A DNA stretch of 64,000 bases from Enchytraeus crypticus (lineage: Eukaryota > Annelida > Clitellata > Enchytraeida > Enchytraeidae): contig CAJHZI010000266.1 of assembly GCA_905160935.1 (NCBI GenBank), positions 372,001 to 436,000 on the forward strand. The letters run 5' to 3'. The translations under genes were made by a program, and so were the position numbers. The number at the start of each line of letters is the position of its first letter. The stretch's first letter is position 1. The notes under the pieces were generated by a model. That model was not told the DNA's origin. It was given only the letters and a program-made list of their open reading frames with translations, and made no database searches. This document shows, piece by piece, positions 8,026 to 17,522 of the stretch.

Positions 8026-8040
8026 AACCAAATGTGGTTT
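8025..8040. terminator. Hairpin in the convergent gap between the OB-like gene and polB
   Basis: AAACCA (8025-8030) and TGGTTT (8035-8040) form a perfect 6-bp stem with loop AATG at the point where the two transcription units meet. AATAAA follows at 8050. It may mark 3' ends; no direct evidence. Confidence 0.3.
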
Positions 8041-8065
8041 GAAAATATTAATAAAAAATTACATT

Positions 8066-10164
8066 TTATATATTTAAGCTATAATGTCCGTAAGCTAGAG
8101 TGTGAACGCCATCGTTCATGATTACTCGCTTATCGTCATCTGCGCTGAGAGCAACTTTATTGACTTCCTCAGTATAGACATCGTGCAAGCGTGATCTAAT
8201 AACGTTCATGCTTCTAGAATGGTAATTTTTCTCAAACAGACAATCTCTGTAATCATCATGTGTTATTGTCCTCTCAACAACATTCTTCTTGACACCTTTA
8301 CATTTCTTGTGCTCCTCATCTGCTAATTTGTAAGAGTACAACTTTGCTCTCAATCCAACAAATTCTTCAATTTCCTTTCCACAAGCTTCGTCTTTAAACA
8401 TTCCAATGACTTTCTTGTTAACTCCAGTCTTAATGCCTGATGGATGAACTCTCGGATAATCGCTAGTGTCAAATCTGCGTTCGACGTCATTAGATATGTC
8501 TGCGTAAAAATCTTCCGTCTGTATTTCGTACATCAACGAATCCGTGTCTGTAAACAACAGCTTGGCTTTATCATTGTATTTTTCCTTTATGTAATTATAG
8601 TGAAATTCGTACATTAAAGTTTTACTTAAATCTAATATTGCCATACCTAGGTAGATTGGCTTATTGTATACCAATTTAGTCTTTCTCATGTGGACGCCGA
8701 CAAGATTTTCGTCAAATATCACTGTTCGGTCATAGTACGGCTTTGCAGCCAATTTAACAGCCTTTTCTCTATTATCAACCAATCTGAAATCTATCCTATT
8801 TTCAATATTCTCCATAGTTTTTCCAAAAACGCTATTGTTCATTAGTTTAAAGAAATCTTTCTCAAAGTCGTTGGCAGCCTTAGTGCGTAGCTGTGTATTT
8901 AAATCGATGTAAGTTTTAAGCCATGGACTTTCTTCAAATTTTATGCCTCTGTGTATTTTGGTAATTTTCAGTCCCATACTTTCGTACAGTTTCAAATTCT
9001 CGTAATGTAATGTGTACTTTGTTTTATTATTCAAATTCGGTATCAATTTCTCTACTTTATTCACTTTCACAATTTCGGGGGCTAAAGGATAGTCGTTATG
9101 GAGATCGTGCAGCGCTGCAGGATATTCCAAGTCAACTTCGAGGATACACTTCATTTCTTTTCAGTTCTCCAGTTCTTTTTCTGTCATCCATTCGAACCCT
9201 TGTGTGGGTAGGGGCTTACTCATCGAGTAGCCATAAAGGTTATTCGAATCTAGGTATTTGATAAATTTGGAAGGTTCATCAACGTTAAAATTTTCATCCA
9301 TGTATTTATTATTGGCTTTTGCGTAACGGTTTGAAATAGTACTTACGCCACCTCTTATTCCGTGCTTAATCATCAATAGCATGTCGTAATCACTCAACAG
9401 TTCAAGTTCAACTTCAGTCAATCTTAATGCAGCATCCCAAGCCAGTCCTGGTGACGTGTAGTACCACGCGGGATCTAATTTATAGTGGGTCATACATACA
9501 TCTCTGAAATTTTCAAAGACATCTGCTAGTAAAAGCACATCGGATATATTGTACAAGTCGTGATAGTCTCGAAATGTTTTACAACCAAACTCTCTCCAAA
9601 CACTCTGTGCGTGATTATAGTCATCATCACTGATACTGGTATCGTTAAGTTTTGAGTAGAAAGTTTCCTTTGGCGGTAGTTTGGTTTCATTAAGTCTTTC
9701 TAACGAACTAATATAATCGTATGGGTAAACTCCTTTTCTCAAAAGCAAATCCAAATGCTTTCCAGAGTACTTACTTGCAATATTCTTACACTGATCTTTA
9801 CTTAGATTCTTTGAAAGTGTATCAAGACTCGAAGCCATAAACCTAAAGCTATCGATAAAACGCAATTCTCTTTTCACTTGGACTTCTTTACCTTTTTTAT
9901 TAATATACTTGTCAACCAACACTTCCCTAGAGAAGCTGATATACTTTTCTTCGTTACACGGAATACAAGTAATGTTTCCACCTGCCAACTTCTTTATAAA
10001 TAAGTGACTGTCGTATCCTGATAAATTGTGAAAAACTACTGGAAAGAATTTTGGAATCTTGTATTGTAAATTACATTCATCGTGTGCTGCTCCTCGGAAT
10101 TTGCCAGATAGATGACAGTGGTCTCTGACACGATCGTCGCCCAGCTCTTTTTCGCATATATAAC
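8066..10164 (-). pseudogene. DNA polymerase B of element A, C-terminal part (gene split by element B)
   Basis: Protein-primed family B polymerase that replicates the element. This part holds the second exonuclease motif (FHNLSGYDSHLF), the third (YNISDVLLLADVF), motif A (LDSNNLYGYSMS), motif B (NNSVFGKT) and motif C (FTDTDSLMY). The frame is open upstream of 9988 to the insertion point at 10164, including a DHCHLSG zinc-binding motif. An in-frame TGA at 9161-9163 separates two otherwise continuous segments. The N-terminal part is at 26931-28659. Counting one copy of TATAAC, the two parts total 3822 nt, divisible by three, so the gene was in frame before the insertion apart from the TGA (about 1273 codons plus stop). 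Confidence 0.93.
10159..10164. repeat. Target site duplication TATAAC, left copy
   Basis: The six bases directly before the AG terminus of element B equal the six bases directly after its CT terminus (26931-26936). A 6-bp duplication is the Polinton norm. Confidence 0.95.
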
Positions 10165-10279
10165 AGTAGATATATGGTACCTTCAGTACACAAACTCTAA
10201 AACTCCTAATTTTCGCTCACCACGCTCACTCAAATTAGGATTTTAAGAGTTTCTCCCCTGAATGTACCATATATCTACT
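10165..10279. repeat. Terminal foldback hairpin, left end of element B
   Basis: The outermost 115 bp are themselves an imperfect palindrome: AGTAGATATATGGTAC... at 10165 pairs with ...GTACCATATATCTACT ending at 10279, and AAACTCTAAAA..CCTAATTT pairs with AAATTAGGATTTTAAGAGTTT. The loop is CGCTCACCACGCTCAC. A hairpin end of this kind could act in replication priming or end protection (inference). A small stem GGCTC/GAGCC follows at about 10283-10300. Confidence 0.85.
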
Positions 10280-10589
10280 AAAGGCTCAATTTTTAGAGCC
10301 TAGTTGCCCCTTATTTTTTCTCGCGAGCAAATATCTTGAAAAAATTAATTTTTAAATCGACCCAAATATTATAGGACTACTTTACGTTGCTCATTAATAT
10401 TTGAGTGAATGTAATTTTGCGTACTAGATTTTTTCTTTCATATAATTTTGTGTACTATAAATGGTACTAACAATTGAAGAGCTCCATAAACTAAAACCAT
10501 TTTCTAATTTACAGTTAGATCGTAATCAAGTGGAAATAATTTTAGCCCGTAAATTAACGGACAAAGAATGGAAATCATATACTAAAGAC
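10165..10589. repeat. Element B left terminal inverted repeat (425 bp)
   Basis: It matches the reverse complement of 26506-26930 with three visible mismatches: at the foldback arm (two) and in the CTAGTTGCCCC/CTAGTTGACCC stretch. The inner part (10461-10589) duplicates the first 43 codons of the element B polymerase, so the repeat contains the polymerase start site and its ATAAATGG promoter motif in both orientations. Confidence 0.95.
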
Positions 10590-10658
10590 TATCGCAAAAT
10601 ATTTACTCCCATAGCTAAACAAGCTGCTGCAAATCTAATCCAAAACTCGGTAGCTTAA
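10461..10658 (+). pseudogene. Duplicated polymerase N-terminus inside the left TIR
   Basis: The first 43 codons are identical in frame to the start of the element B polymerase, because the TIR covers that start. Beyond the TIR edge at 10589 the frame continues for 22 unrelated codons to a TAA. It could be transcribed from the TIR promoter motif but is most likely a by-product of the repeat. Confidence 0.7.
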
Positions 10659-11053
10659 AAGATCCTGTTTAACAATTACAGAATAATTCGCTTTGTTAAT
10701 TATAGAAGAATCCGCTTTGTCAATTATTTTAAAAGAATAACTTTATGGATATGTTCTATGATTAGTCGCATTCCATGCATTCCCTCGTCTAGGTACCTAG
10801 ACTACAGAATGTGTAATGTTGTGCTCAACCTTTGCAAGTTTACAGCAATCATGTTATACCGTTAGCATGTTAAACTGTTAAAATGCCCCGCCGATACTCG
10901 GTTGGTTATACCAAAAAAACGGCAGAAATTAGTTACAGAAGCAATCCCAGCTTGCTGTATAAATTAACGTTACCGGCGCTTTATTAAAACAGAAGGGTAT
11001 ACTACTGCTTTAGTAAGACATTAAATATTTTTTAGTAATCAATTTTTATCGTT
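10590..11053. other. Element B left intergenic region
   Basis: No convincing gene. Two near-repeats of AATTCGCTTTGTTAATTAT and AATCCGCTTTGTCAATTAT lie at about 10687-10726. A TATA box (TATAAAT, 10958-10964) lies about 90 bp before the ATG at 11054 and is the best promoter candidate for that gene. Confidence 0.5.
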
Positions 11054-12420
11054 ATGGCTGATATTAAGAAAATAACTGGATTCTCTGAAGATGCTATTGA
11101 GCAGTGTATGGAGAGAGTGTTTTCGCCTGAACAAAAGAAGGAATTTATGGAAATGTCTAGGAAACTTTCAGAAGGCCTTGGGGACCGCAAAAAAGTAGTT
11201 GTAAAACGAAAACCTAGTACTCTCCTTCCATCGGCACAAGACTTATTCAATACCAAGATTTTGCTACAAATTAAGTGTAAACTGAATGTATACGAAAATG
11301 ATCAAGTGAGTGGAGGTTCGCGTAAACTAACTATGGATCTTTCTAAGTTTGATAAGGATTATTCATTACTCCCACTGCAAGAACTCCAGCAAGCTCATCA
11401 ATCTATACTGGTACAAGAAGAAACAGTTGGTGCTATAACTTTGATTGTGAAGTTCTATCGTGGAATGCTTTATGTAGAAGCCTATAAACGAGCAATGGAA
11501 AATGCTGCAATCTTAAAAGAATGGTTTAGCATGACATTGAATGTAAGCTATGATACAGCAATGCGATATATGACATTCGCGTGCTTAATACGTCGATTTC
11601 CAAGGCTAATAGTGTGTGATCTGAGTTTTGAACAAATTCTTAAACATCACAAGAACCTCATAGACTATCTTTCAGGTGATGATGATTTATCCGCCAAACT
11701 TTCTATTGCTACTGAATTTAACCACTTGTCAGATACAACTACAAAGCGACTAAAAATTGAAGCCTCGGAAATATACATACCAGGTTTGTTTAAAGCTTTT
11801 TGATTTAGTGCTATGGGCAGTTTGGCCTAAAAAAGTATTAAATAAATAGCTAAATTATTTATTAAATTGGAGCAGTTGCTTTTTTTTGCTCAAAAATAAC
11901 TACTAAGCTGTTTTTATATAAATATCAATAAGTATATACATGTAGTATTACAACTGCGTAATGTAATTTTTAATTAACTTAAAGTGAGCAAAATTTTAAA
12001 ATCAACACAGTATAATGCAGGCTATATTTATATAAACTAAGGATAGGATTATAGATTAGTATACAAATACCAAGCTTGTTTAAGACTACTCAGGCTCTTG
12101 TCAAATGTTAATTATGTGCTATATTTTTATTTTATTTAGATTTATCGTATAATTCTGACCCTGATGTGCATTATTATTCTTCGAATCAAGAAGATGATGA
12201 TGCTTTCTCAAACTGGATGGAGGACCACCAGCGCCGTGGCGACTTGAACAAAATCATGTTTCCCGAAGACAGCAGTCAGCGTATGGAAGACATAATGCGA
12301 ACAGTTGCGAACTTATGTATATCTCCAAATGAATCTATATCAAGTTCCAGATCGATTAGTTATGGAAGAGGAAGAGGCCAAGCAGCTCTAAAAGCTCTAC
12401 CACCGTCACATAAGCCATAA
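11054..12420 (+). CDS. Probably spliced accessory gene of unknown function (exons 11054-11783 and 12140-12420)
   Basis: The first open frame (249 codons if unspliced) has a helical C-terminal half with LKEWFSMTLNVSYDTAMRYM, resembling the helix-turn-helix-like region of phage DUF3102 proteins; this likeness is weak. A donor CAG|GTTTGT at 11783/11784 and an acceptor behind TTTTATTTTATTTAG (12139) keep the frame. The second exon is acidic then Ser/Gly/Arg-rich and ends at 12420, with ATTAAA at 12454. Unlike the other B genes it has no TAAATG motif, has a TATA box instead, and lies on the opposite strand. It may be a captured, host-style gene. The unspliced 249-residue product is the alternative. 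Confidence 0.6.
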
Positions 12421-12497
12421 CTGACTAAATTATTATATACATTACTTCGGTTATTAAAGCACTATATTATGAGTGTCTATATTTTTAACGTTTTCTA

Positions 12498-12835
12498 TTA
12501 AAAAAACTTATAACTAACATAACCAGATATACTTTTAATAAATGCAGTAACAAATATTTCATTATATTTTTGCTCATTATTAGGTTTATAAAAATCACTT
12601 AATACAGGTTTTCTAGATAATTTTATTACACCATCAGGATGTGTATTATTATAAAATTCTAATGCTCTATCTACATCATCAAAAGTGCTTCTTGCATCAT
12701 TTTTATCTCTCATTTTATTATTAATAAAATCTAATGTATCTAATCTTTTTGATTCCATTCTTGATTAGCTCGTTGTAAATCTTCAATAGCTTTATCGTGA
12801 TTGTTGTGGATAACGTCAGTTTCATAATTCATCAT
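12498..12835 (-). pseudogene. Small element B gene with one-base deletion (about 112 codons)
   Basis: The start ATG at 12835 lies in AGTAAATGATG, immediately after the fibre gene stop. The frame stops at 12740-12742. The following frame, from a run of five A's (minus strand, 12750-12746) to 12498, continues as a helical 86-residue frame. The whole is 338 nt, one short of a multiple of three, so a single lost A explains the break. The slip context is not a frameshift heptamer. Function unknown. Confidence 0.65.
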
Positions 12836-12838
12836 TTA

Positions 12839-13711
12839 CTATACAAGCTCTGCTAATAATTCTTCACTCAAATATATAAATCCTAAATCAATAAGCAATA
12901 AATTCTTTTGAATCAATAATTCTTTTATATTAGTATTCTTTATCTTAGGACTTATACTGTTTACAAATTTCCTGTACCTCCTACGAACAGTTCCTTTCTC
13001 TGGTGTAAAAACTAGATTTTCTTTCACAAGATTTCTCTTTAAATCAATAAACTCATCCTCAAATAGTTCTTCAATAACTGCGATGATAACAACTTGTAAG
13101 TCTTTTATATGTGTAAAATATTCAAATTCATTAACAACATCCTTTCCATCATAAACTTCATTAAGAACAGCGGATAGGCTGACAGCTAATGTATACATTC
13201 TGTTAAAATATGCGACATATTTCTGAAGAAGCGGATTTCTATCTATTATTACAGATACAACATTTGCAATTTTCACCAAATTTTCTAAACTTATCTCGTG
13301 AGGTTTCCTTGTAACTTTTAAATAAAGTTTATTAATTACATCAAGGCTATTATCAGGAAATTGAATATTTGATATAGTATTAAAATTCATATCAAGTTTT
13401 CCATCACCCGTTTTGTTCAACTTCAATCCAACCTGTGCATCTACATAATCCTTCGTAGCACAGTCTTGACTATCTATGGGATTTTTAACATTTATCAGCT
13501 TATTACTTTTCATATCTAATTCACCTCCCTCAGTTAATTTAATTCCATTAGCCATTAAACCATTAGCAGATAGACTTAGCATATTATTGATATTAGGATC
13601 TATCTTTACCGATAGTGAATCGTTTTTAGAACTAAGTCCTCCATATGACAACAGTTTTAAATTAGATTCTAGCTTTTTAGATTGTCTACCAAATAGATCT
13701 ACAGTGTTCAT
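12839..13711 (-). CDS. Fibre-like protein with phage-tail-fibre-type repeats (290 aa)
   Basis: Homologue of the truncated gene at 1-826. Repeats GGELDMKSNKLINVKNP...DCATKDYVD (in part, residues 60-93) and DGKLDMNFNTISNIQ (100-115) match the shaft motif of phage tail fibres, in which each repeat ends with the stem of the next. The C-terminal half is helical, with charged patches. It follows the membrane-protein gene and its start lies in TAATAAATG. A spike or attachment role is likely but inferred. Confidence 0.8.
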   Translation of the reverse strand: MNTVDLFGRQSKKLESNLKLLSYGGLSSKNDSLSVKIDPNINNMLSLSANGLMANGIKLTEGGELDMKSNKLINVKNPIDSQDCATKDYVDAQVGLKLNKTGDGKLDMNFNTISNIQFPDNSLDVINKLYLKVTRKPHEISLENLVKIANVVSVIIDRNPLLQKYVAYFNRMYTLAVSLSAVLNEVYDGKDVVNEFEYFTHIKDLQVVIIAVIEELFEDEFIDLKRNLVKENLVFTPEKGTVRRRYRKFVNSISPKIKNTNIKELLIQKNLLLIDLGFIYLSEELLAELV

Positions 13712-13717
13712 TTATTA

Positions 13718-14104
13718 CTATAAAAATTCTTTAATGATATCATTTGATTCCTGTTCTGTTAAATCTCCATTACACTTAATCACATAATTCATTTGTTGTT
13801 TCAATCTATCTAACCTAGATATCATATTATTTAGTGCCGCTTTCCTACTTTTGAGATTAAATTTAGTTGATATAGCAGTTGATAAAGCTCCAACAGCTGA
13901 TAACGTAGTAATGATTACTGTAGGAAGTAATGGCAATGCAAATACGCCAGATATTGTAGTTGTTACTGTTGAAACACTTATTGATGTAACTATTGTTATA
14001 CCATAAACTACTTGAACTATTTTTCTCTTTCTTTTCAAATGTTTGATTTTAGCTTCACAATCTTCTAGCTTATCACTCAAAAATTGTTTTACATTATTCG
14101 TCAT
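13718..14104 (-). CDS. Two-helix membrane protein (128 aa)
   Basis: Charged, coiled-coil-like ends (residues 1-27 and 85-128) flank two hydrophobic segments (about 30-52 and 55-78), separated by a short turn containing Pro. The shape recalls holin- or fusion-like small membrane proteins in Polintons, but no family is recognised. No counterpart in element A is visible within the window. The gene lies between protease and fibre. The start lacks an exact TAAATG (TAAATAGAATG). Confidence 0.7.
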   Translation of the reverse strand: MTNNVKQFLSDKLEDCEAKIKHLKRKRKIVQVVYGITIVTSISVSTVTTTISGVFALPLLPTVIITTLSAVGALSTAISTKFNLKSRKAALNNMISRLDRLKQQMNYVIKCNGDLTEQESNDIIKEFL

Positions 14105-14105
14105 T

Positions 14106-14507
14106 CTATTTAACTAAAGATAAAATTAAATCTTTATAATCGGATCCTTCACTTAAACGTTTTAGTACAATCAAACACCATTTTCCGCAATTCTGATCCA
14201 TCAATCCTTGCAATTGAAATGTAGAGTATAAAATAGGTGATCCTAAATATTCAATTACTTCCTTTGGTGGGGGCAAACCAAAACTGTTAAAATAATATTT
14301 TTCATTATTAATTTTATACCAACAAGTCCAATGACTGCCACTTTCACTAGATAAATTTAAATTTAATATTCCACACTCAACTTTACAAGATTTTAAATTC
14401 TTCAATTCATCTCTCATATAGCAACCCCTAAAACTTTTAATTTTTAACATTTTTGAATAATTCTCAATTTCAATATTACTAAGAGCCCTATCAGGAATAC
14501 TATCCAT
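14106..14507 (-). CDS. Adenain-like cysteine protease (133 aa)
   Basis: Catalytic His59 lies in GSHW and Cys107 in NCGKWC, with Gln100 seven residues before it, as in adenain. The usual acidic partner is Asn74 (YFNSFG), whereas element A has Asp. Unlike element A, this protease has its own ATG in CTAAATGG, 8 nt after the core-protein stop, and does not overlap it. Its N-terminus shows where the conserved fold begins, and so shows that the element A ATG at 1538 is internal. Confidence 0.88.
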   Translation of the reverse strand: MDSIPDRALSNIEIENYSKMLKIKSFRGCYMRDELKNLKSCKVECGILNLNLSSESGSHWTCWYKINNEKYYFNSFGLPPPKEVIEYLGSPILYSTFQLQGLMDQNCGKWCLIVLKRLSEGSDYKDLILSLVK

Positions 14508-14514
14508 TTAGTGG

Positions 14515-14946
14515 TTATAATCTTAATCCTTTTCCCTTTGATCTACCTTTTCCTGTCTTTAATTGATCCTCAAGCGCTCTATTATGTCTTGCAGTTTCTT
14601 TATCAGCTTGACTTTGTTGAACTCTTGATGCAACAGTTCCTGCAACTGTACTTACTCCTCCCAAAGCAGCAGCAATAATAGGAATTAATACTGCTAAAGG
14701 TAAAAGCCCCCCTTTCTTTATTTTATTACTTATAAATTTTAATTGTGCTGAAGAAAACTTTAAATCATGAACATTACCATCATGCAATTTATTTATTTGA
14801 GTTGCAGTTAATGGTAAATTATATCCATGTTGGTTCATATCTGTTTTACTTAATCTCAAAGTAACTTCTGTATTGCCTTTAATCGCAATAGCAATTTTCT
14901 CTATCTGGCTTTTAGTCAAGGTAAACTTTGTTTGATAATAAGTCAT
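14515..14946 (-). CDS. pX/pVI-like virion core protein (143 aa)
   Basis: Two repeats with LTKSQIEKI..A and PLTATQINKL precede a hydrophobic GGLLPLAVLIPIIAAALGG segment (about 79-97) and a basic tail ending GKGRSKGKGLRL. Homologue of the protein at 858-1430, shorter by the Gly-rich C-terminal extension that carries the frameshift signal there. The start lies in CTAAATAAATG. Next gene: protease. Confidence 0.8.
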   Translation of the reverse strand: MTYYQTKFTLTKSQIEKIAIAIKGNTEVTLRLSKTDMNQHGYNLPLTATQINKLHDGNVHDLKFSSAQLKFISNKIKKGGLLPLAVLIPIIAAALGGVSTVAGTVASRVQQSQADKETARHNRALEDQLKTGKGRSKGKGLRL

Positions 14947-14962
14947 TTATTTAGATAAAAAT

Positions 14963-16348
14963 TTAATATCTGATATATTGTTTACTACCATCTGATTCTA
15001 TCGACCAAATTCTATCATGATATACAACTGCATAAGCTGTAGTATTTGCGGGAGCATTTGCACTAAACTTAAAAGTTACTCTGATATCTACAACAGTATT
15101 TTTAAGTCTCTCAGACTGTTTCGATACATCAAATACGTATAACCTAAACAACTTCTTAAAAGCTTGATACGATATACAATCATTCTCTTCTTCATCTTCA
15201 GAATAACTTTTCTTAAATTCTTTAAACGAATTATAAAATTGAGCATACTGATTACTGTCATAATTAGTTATATAATCATTGCTAGGATATCTTTCACTAT
15301 TCAATTCAACATAAGCATTAATTACTTGCACATTAGCATTGAATATAGCATAATTAGTTTCTGCTTGATTAGCTGCTGGAGATTGAAAGCCTACAACGAT
15401 ATACCTAGGTTTTTCGATACCTGAAGCTATAGATAATCTCCAAGCAAATTCAGTAGCTTGGGGAACAATAGTGTTCTCAGATTTCTTGTTCATAAAACAA
15501 AGCGGAAACGATTCCTTTTCCTTAATGTAATCATTTAAAATTCCTCTTTCTTCTAAACTTACTGTAACTACTGGAATATGCCATTGTATCTTAGTTAAGT
15601 TTACCTTACCAGCATTAGCAACTCCACCATTTCGTATTATTGCCTGAGTATCAGTTTGTCTAGGAAAAACAATTGAATGCTTACATCCGTAAATAATCTT
15701 TCTATATTGTTTACAGAAATTGAATATAAATTCTAAAGGAATTTTGAATGCAAATGATCCAGATGTATAATTTCTTCTTTCTTCAAATCCCTTATTTTGA
15801 TTGATCATTCCATCTGTTAATCTCGTAACAGTTGTTTGTAAAGCTGTTAATATATTAGCAGCAGTATTTCCTGGAATATCTCCTGCTACTAAATTAACAA
15901 TTTCACTTAAAGTCTGAGGTGTTCCATTTCCAGAATCTAAGCTCCAACATTGATCCATTCCATTGAAACTATTACTTTTAGTTAATAATGCATCTATTGT
16001 TGTAGTATGACCTGGATATTGAAATCTCTCAACTTCATGATCTCCTATATGATATCTTGCTTCGCTAAATAGATACATCATAGCATTATTTTGTAATGCT
16101 ACTAAACTATTTGCAGCATAAGGTTGATTAGTAGTAGAATCTTGTAATTGTCCTTCAATGTAAAGAAAACTCTTACAAGGTAATGACCAGATATCTTCAC
16201 TTAAAATTTGAATTCTAATTTCTTGTCCATTTGCATTAAGTGCAGTTCCTTGAGATGGATCATAAACTCTGTATTGAAACTTTTCTACAGATTCATCATA
16301 ATTAAAAGATTTTTCAAGCTCCAGATAAGACTCCTTTACTTTCTCCAT
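14963..16348 (-). CDS. Major capsid protein (hexon-like, 461 aa)
   Basis: Double jelly-roll capsid protein, colinear with the element A protein at 4700-6079. Shared anchors are the FQYPGHTT motif near residue 110, the IEKPRYIVVGFQ segment near 310-320 and YVFDVSKQSERLK near 410. The frame is intact and the start lies in TTAATAAATGG. It is preceded by the small conserved gene and followed by the core protein. Confidence 0.92.
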   Translation of the reverse strand: MEKVKESYLELEKSFNYDESVEKFQYRVYDPSQGTALNANGQEIRIQILSEDIWSLPCKSFLYIEGQLQDSTTNQPYAANSLVALQNNAMMYLFSEARYHIGDHEVERFQYPGHTTTIDALLTKSNSFNGMDQCWSLDSGNGTPQTLSEIVNLVAGDIPGNTAANILTALQTTVTRLTDGMINQNKGFEERRNYTSGSFAFKIPLEFIFNFCKQYRKIIYGCKHSIVFPRQTDTQAIIRNGGVANAGKVNLTKIQWHIPVVTVSLEERGILNDYIKEKESFPLCFMNKKSENTIVPQATEFAWRLSIASGIEKPRYIVVGFQSPAANQAETNYAIFNANVQVINAYVELNSERYPSNDYITNYDSNQYAQFYNSFKEFKKSYSEDEEENDCISYQAFKKLFRLYVFDVSKQSERLKNTVVDIRVTFKFSANAPANTTAYAVVYHDRIWSIESDGSKQYIRY

Positions 16349-16363
16349 TTATTAATGAAAAAA

Positions 16364-16663
16364 CTAAACGTAAGCAAATCCAGTTCCAATTTTAAATTGA
16401 TTAATTCTATCAACAATATTTTGTAACTCAGGTTTTCTTTTATTCCTTATCTCTTGAACAATTGCTTTTGTTGAATCAGCAAACTTTACAGTATTTGTTA
16501 TTGCTTCCGTTGGAGAGTTAATACCAATGTCTTTAGGTAAAGATAAAACTTTTAAAATATCTACAAAACCTTTACCACTTACATATTCTCTATTTCTACA
16601 ATGACAATAACCCTTTCCACATATTACTTTTCTACTTTCTCTCCTCTTTAGCTTGAGGCCCAT
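16364..16663 (-). CDS. Small conserved virion-module protein (99 aa)
   Basis: A basic N-terminus with CGKGYCHC (possible metal site) is followed by VSGKGFVDILK, the motif shared with the 95-residue protein at 4385-4672. The rest is helical. Its position between minor and major capsid genes is conserved. The start lies in TTAATAAATGG. Function unknown, probably structural. Confidence 0.75.
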   Translation of the reverse strand: MGLKLKRRESRKVICGKGYCHCRNREYVSGKGFVDILKVLSLPKDIGINSPTEAITNTVKFADSTKAIVQEIRNKRKPELQNIVDRINQFKIGTGFAYV

Positions 16664-16721
16664 TTATTAATCATTAATTTATAATTATATATATATTTTT
16701 TCGGCATCCTGAGTAATAACA

Positions 16722-17516
16722 TTATTTTACACTTCTAATATGAAATCTACAAGTAATGTTCTCTCCTCTAAAATCTATAGGTCTTCCATCTTGATCTGTT
16801 ATCCAAATACTAAATTCACTCAATGTTTTCCTGTTCAAAGGTAAATAAACAAGATTAACAGGTGATTCTACAATTCTAAAACCTGGTGATACTTTGGGAC
16901 CAAATGAATATATAACTGGAGATGATATTCCATTAACAAACGATTCAGTTATACAATCGCAATTAACAAATATACTGTTGAACTCAATAATGTTAACAAT
17001 ATTTTGAGATACATTATGACCCTTTGATAAAATATAAGAATCAAAACCTAATATACTTCTTAGTGAATTTGGTATTGTAAAATCAACTTTATATTCTGAA
17101 TTTGTAATATCGATATTCGATTTCATAGTTGAAGTATTAGGTGATAAAGTTATGTAATAAGCATTACTAACAGAATCCCAGTCTCCATTTAGTTTCATCA
17201 ACCTCTGAATCTCATCATTTATTGCTTCAATTTGATACGTTCCAATTTCTATTGTTATTAATTTCCAAGTATTCCCACCATCTATCGAATATTTAAAATT
17301 ATTATTCTTTTCTGTAATGTTTGCAAAACTGTACCATGTCTCTAAATTTACAAGTGCAATTTCAAGATCATAATCATTAAGAATAATAGGATTAGTAAAT
17401 TTAGTGGTACAAAGTTCAGATGAATTATTGTATGATACGAGTATATTTTTAGATATATGCCTTTTCTGAAAGTAAGCAGAAATGGGTTCAAGTAAATTAA
17501 TTAATTTCTGTTCCAT
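16722..17516 (-). CDS. Minor capsid protein (penton-like, 264 aa)
   Basis: Homologue of 3632-4363. It shares FKYSIDGGNTWKLIT, the IEAINDEIQRLM.LNGDWD segment and the C-terminal FSIWITDQDGRPIDF. A single jelly-roll vertex protein is expected. It has about 20 extra N-terminal residues relative to A. The start lies in TAATAAATGG, a few bases after the stop of the 402-residue coiled-coil protein. Confidence 0.88.
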   Translation of the reverse strand: MEQKLINLLEPISAYFQKRHISKNILVSYNNSSELCTTKFTNPIILNDYDLEIALVNLETWYSFANITEKNNNFKYSIDGGNTWKLITIEIGTYQIEAINDEIQRLMKLNGDWDSVSNAYYITLSPNTSTMKSNIDITNSEYKVDFTIPNSLRSILGFDSYILSKGHNVSQNIVNIIEFNSIFVNCDCITESFVNGISSPVIYSFGPKVSPGFRIVESPVNLVYLPLNRKTLSEFSIWITDQDGRPIDFRGENITCRFHIRSVK

Positions 17517-17522
17517 TTATTA

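Larger units (their letters stand above)
1..10164. mobile_element. Polinton/Maverick element A, left part (left end outside window)
   Basis: The stretch holds the full Polinton set: adenain-type protease, packaging ATPase, minor and major capsid proteins, rve integrase and the C-terminal part of a family B DNA polymerase. The left terminus lies before base 1, because the first gene runs off the edge. The right part continues at 26931 after an inserted second element. Apart from the interrupted polymerase, all reading frames are open, so A decayed little before or after it was hit. Its genes start in a TATA(T)AAAATG context, unlike element B. Confidence 0.95.

Noticed and set aside
12740-12835. 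Small element B gene as a frameshift-expressed pair
   Set aside because: AAT CAA AAA GAT has no in-phase slippery heptamer, and the total length is one base short of a multiple of three.
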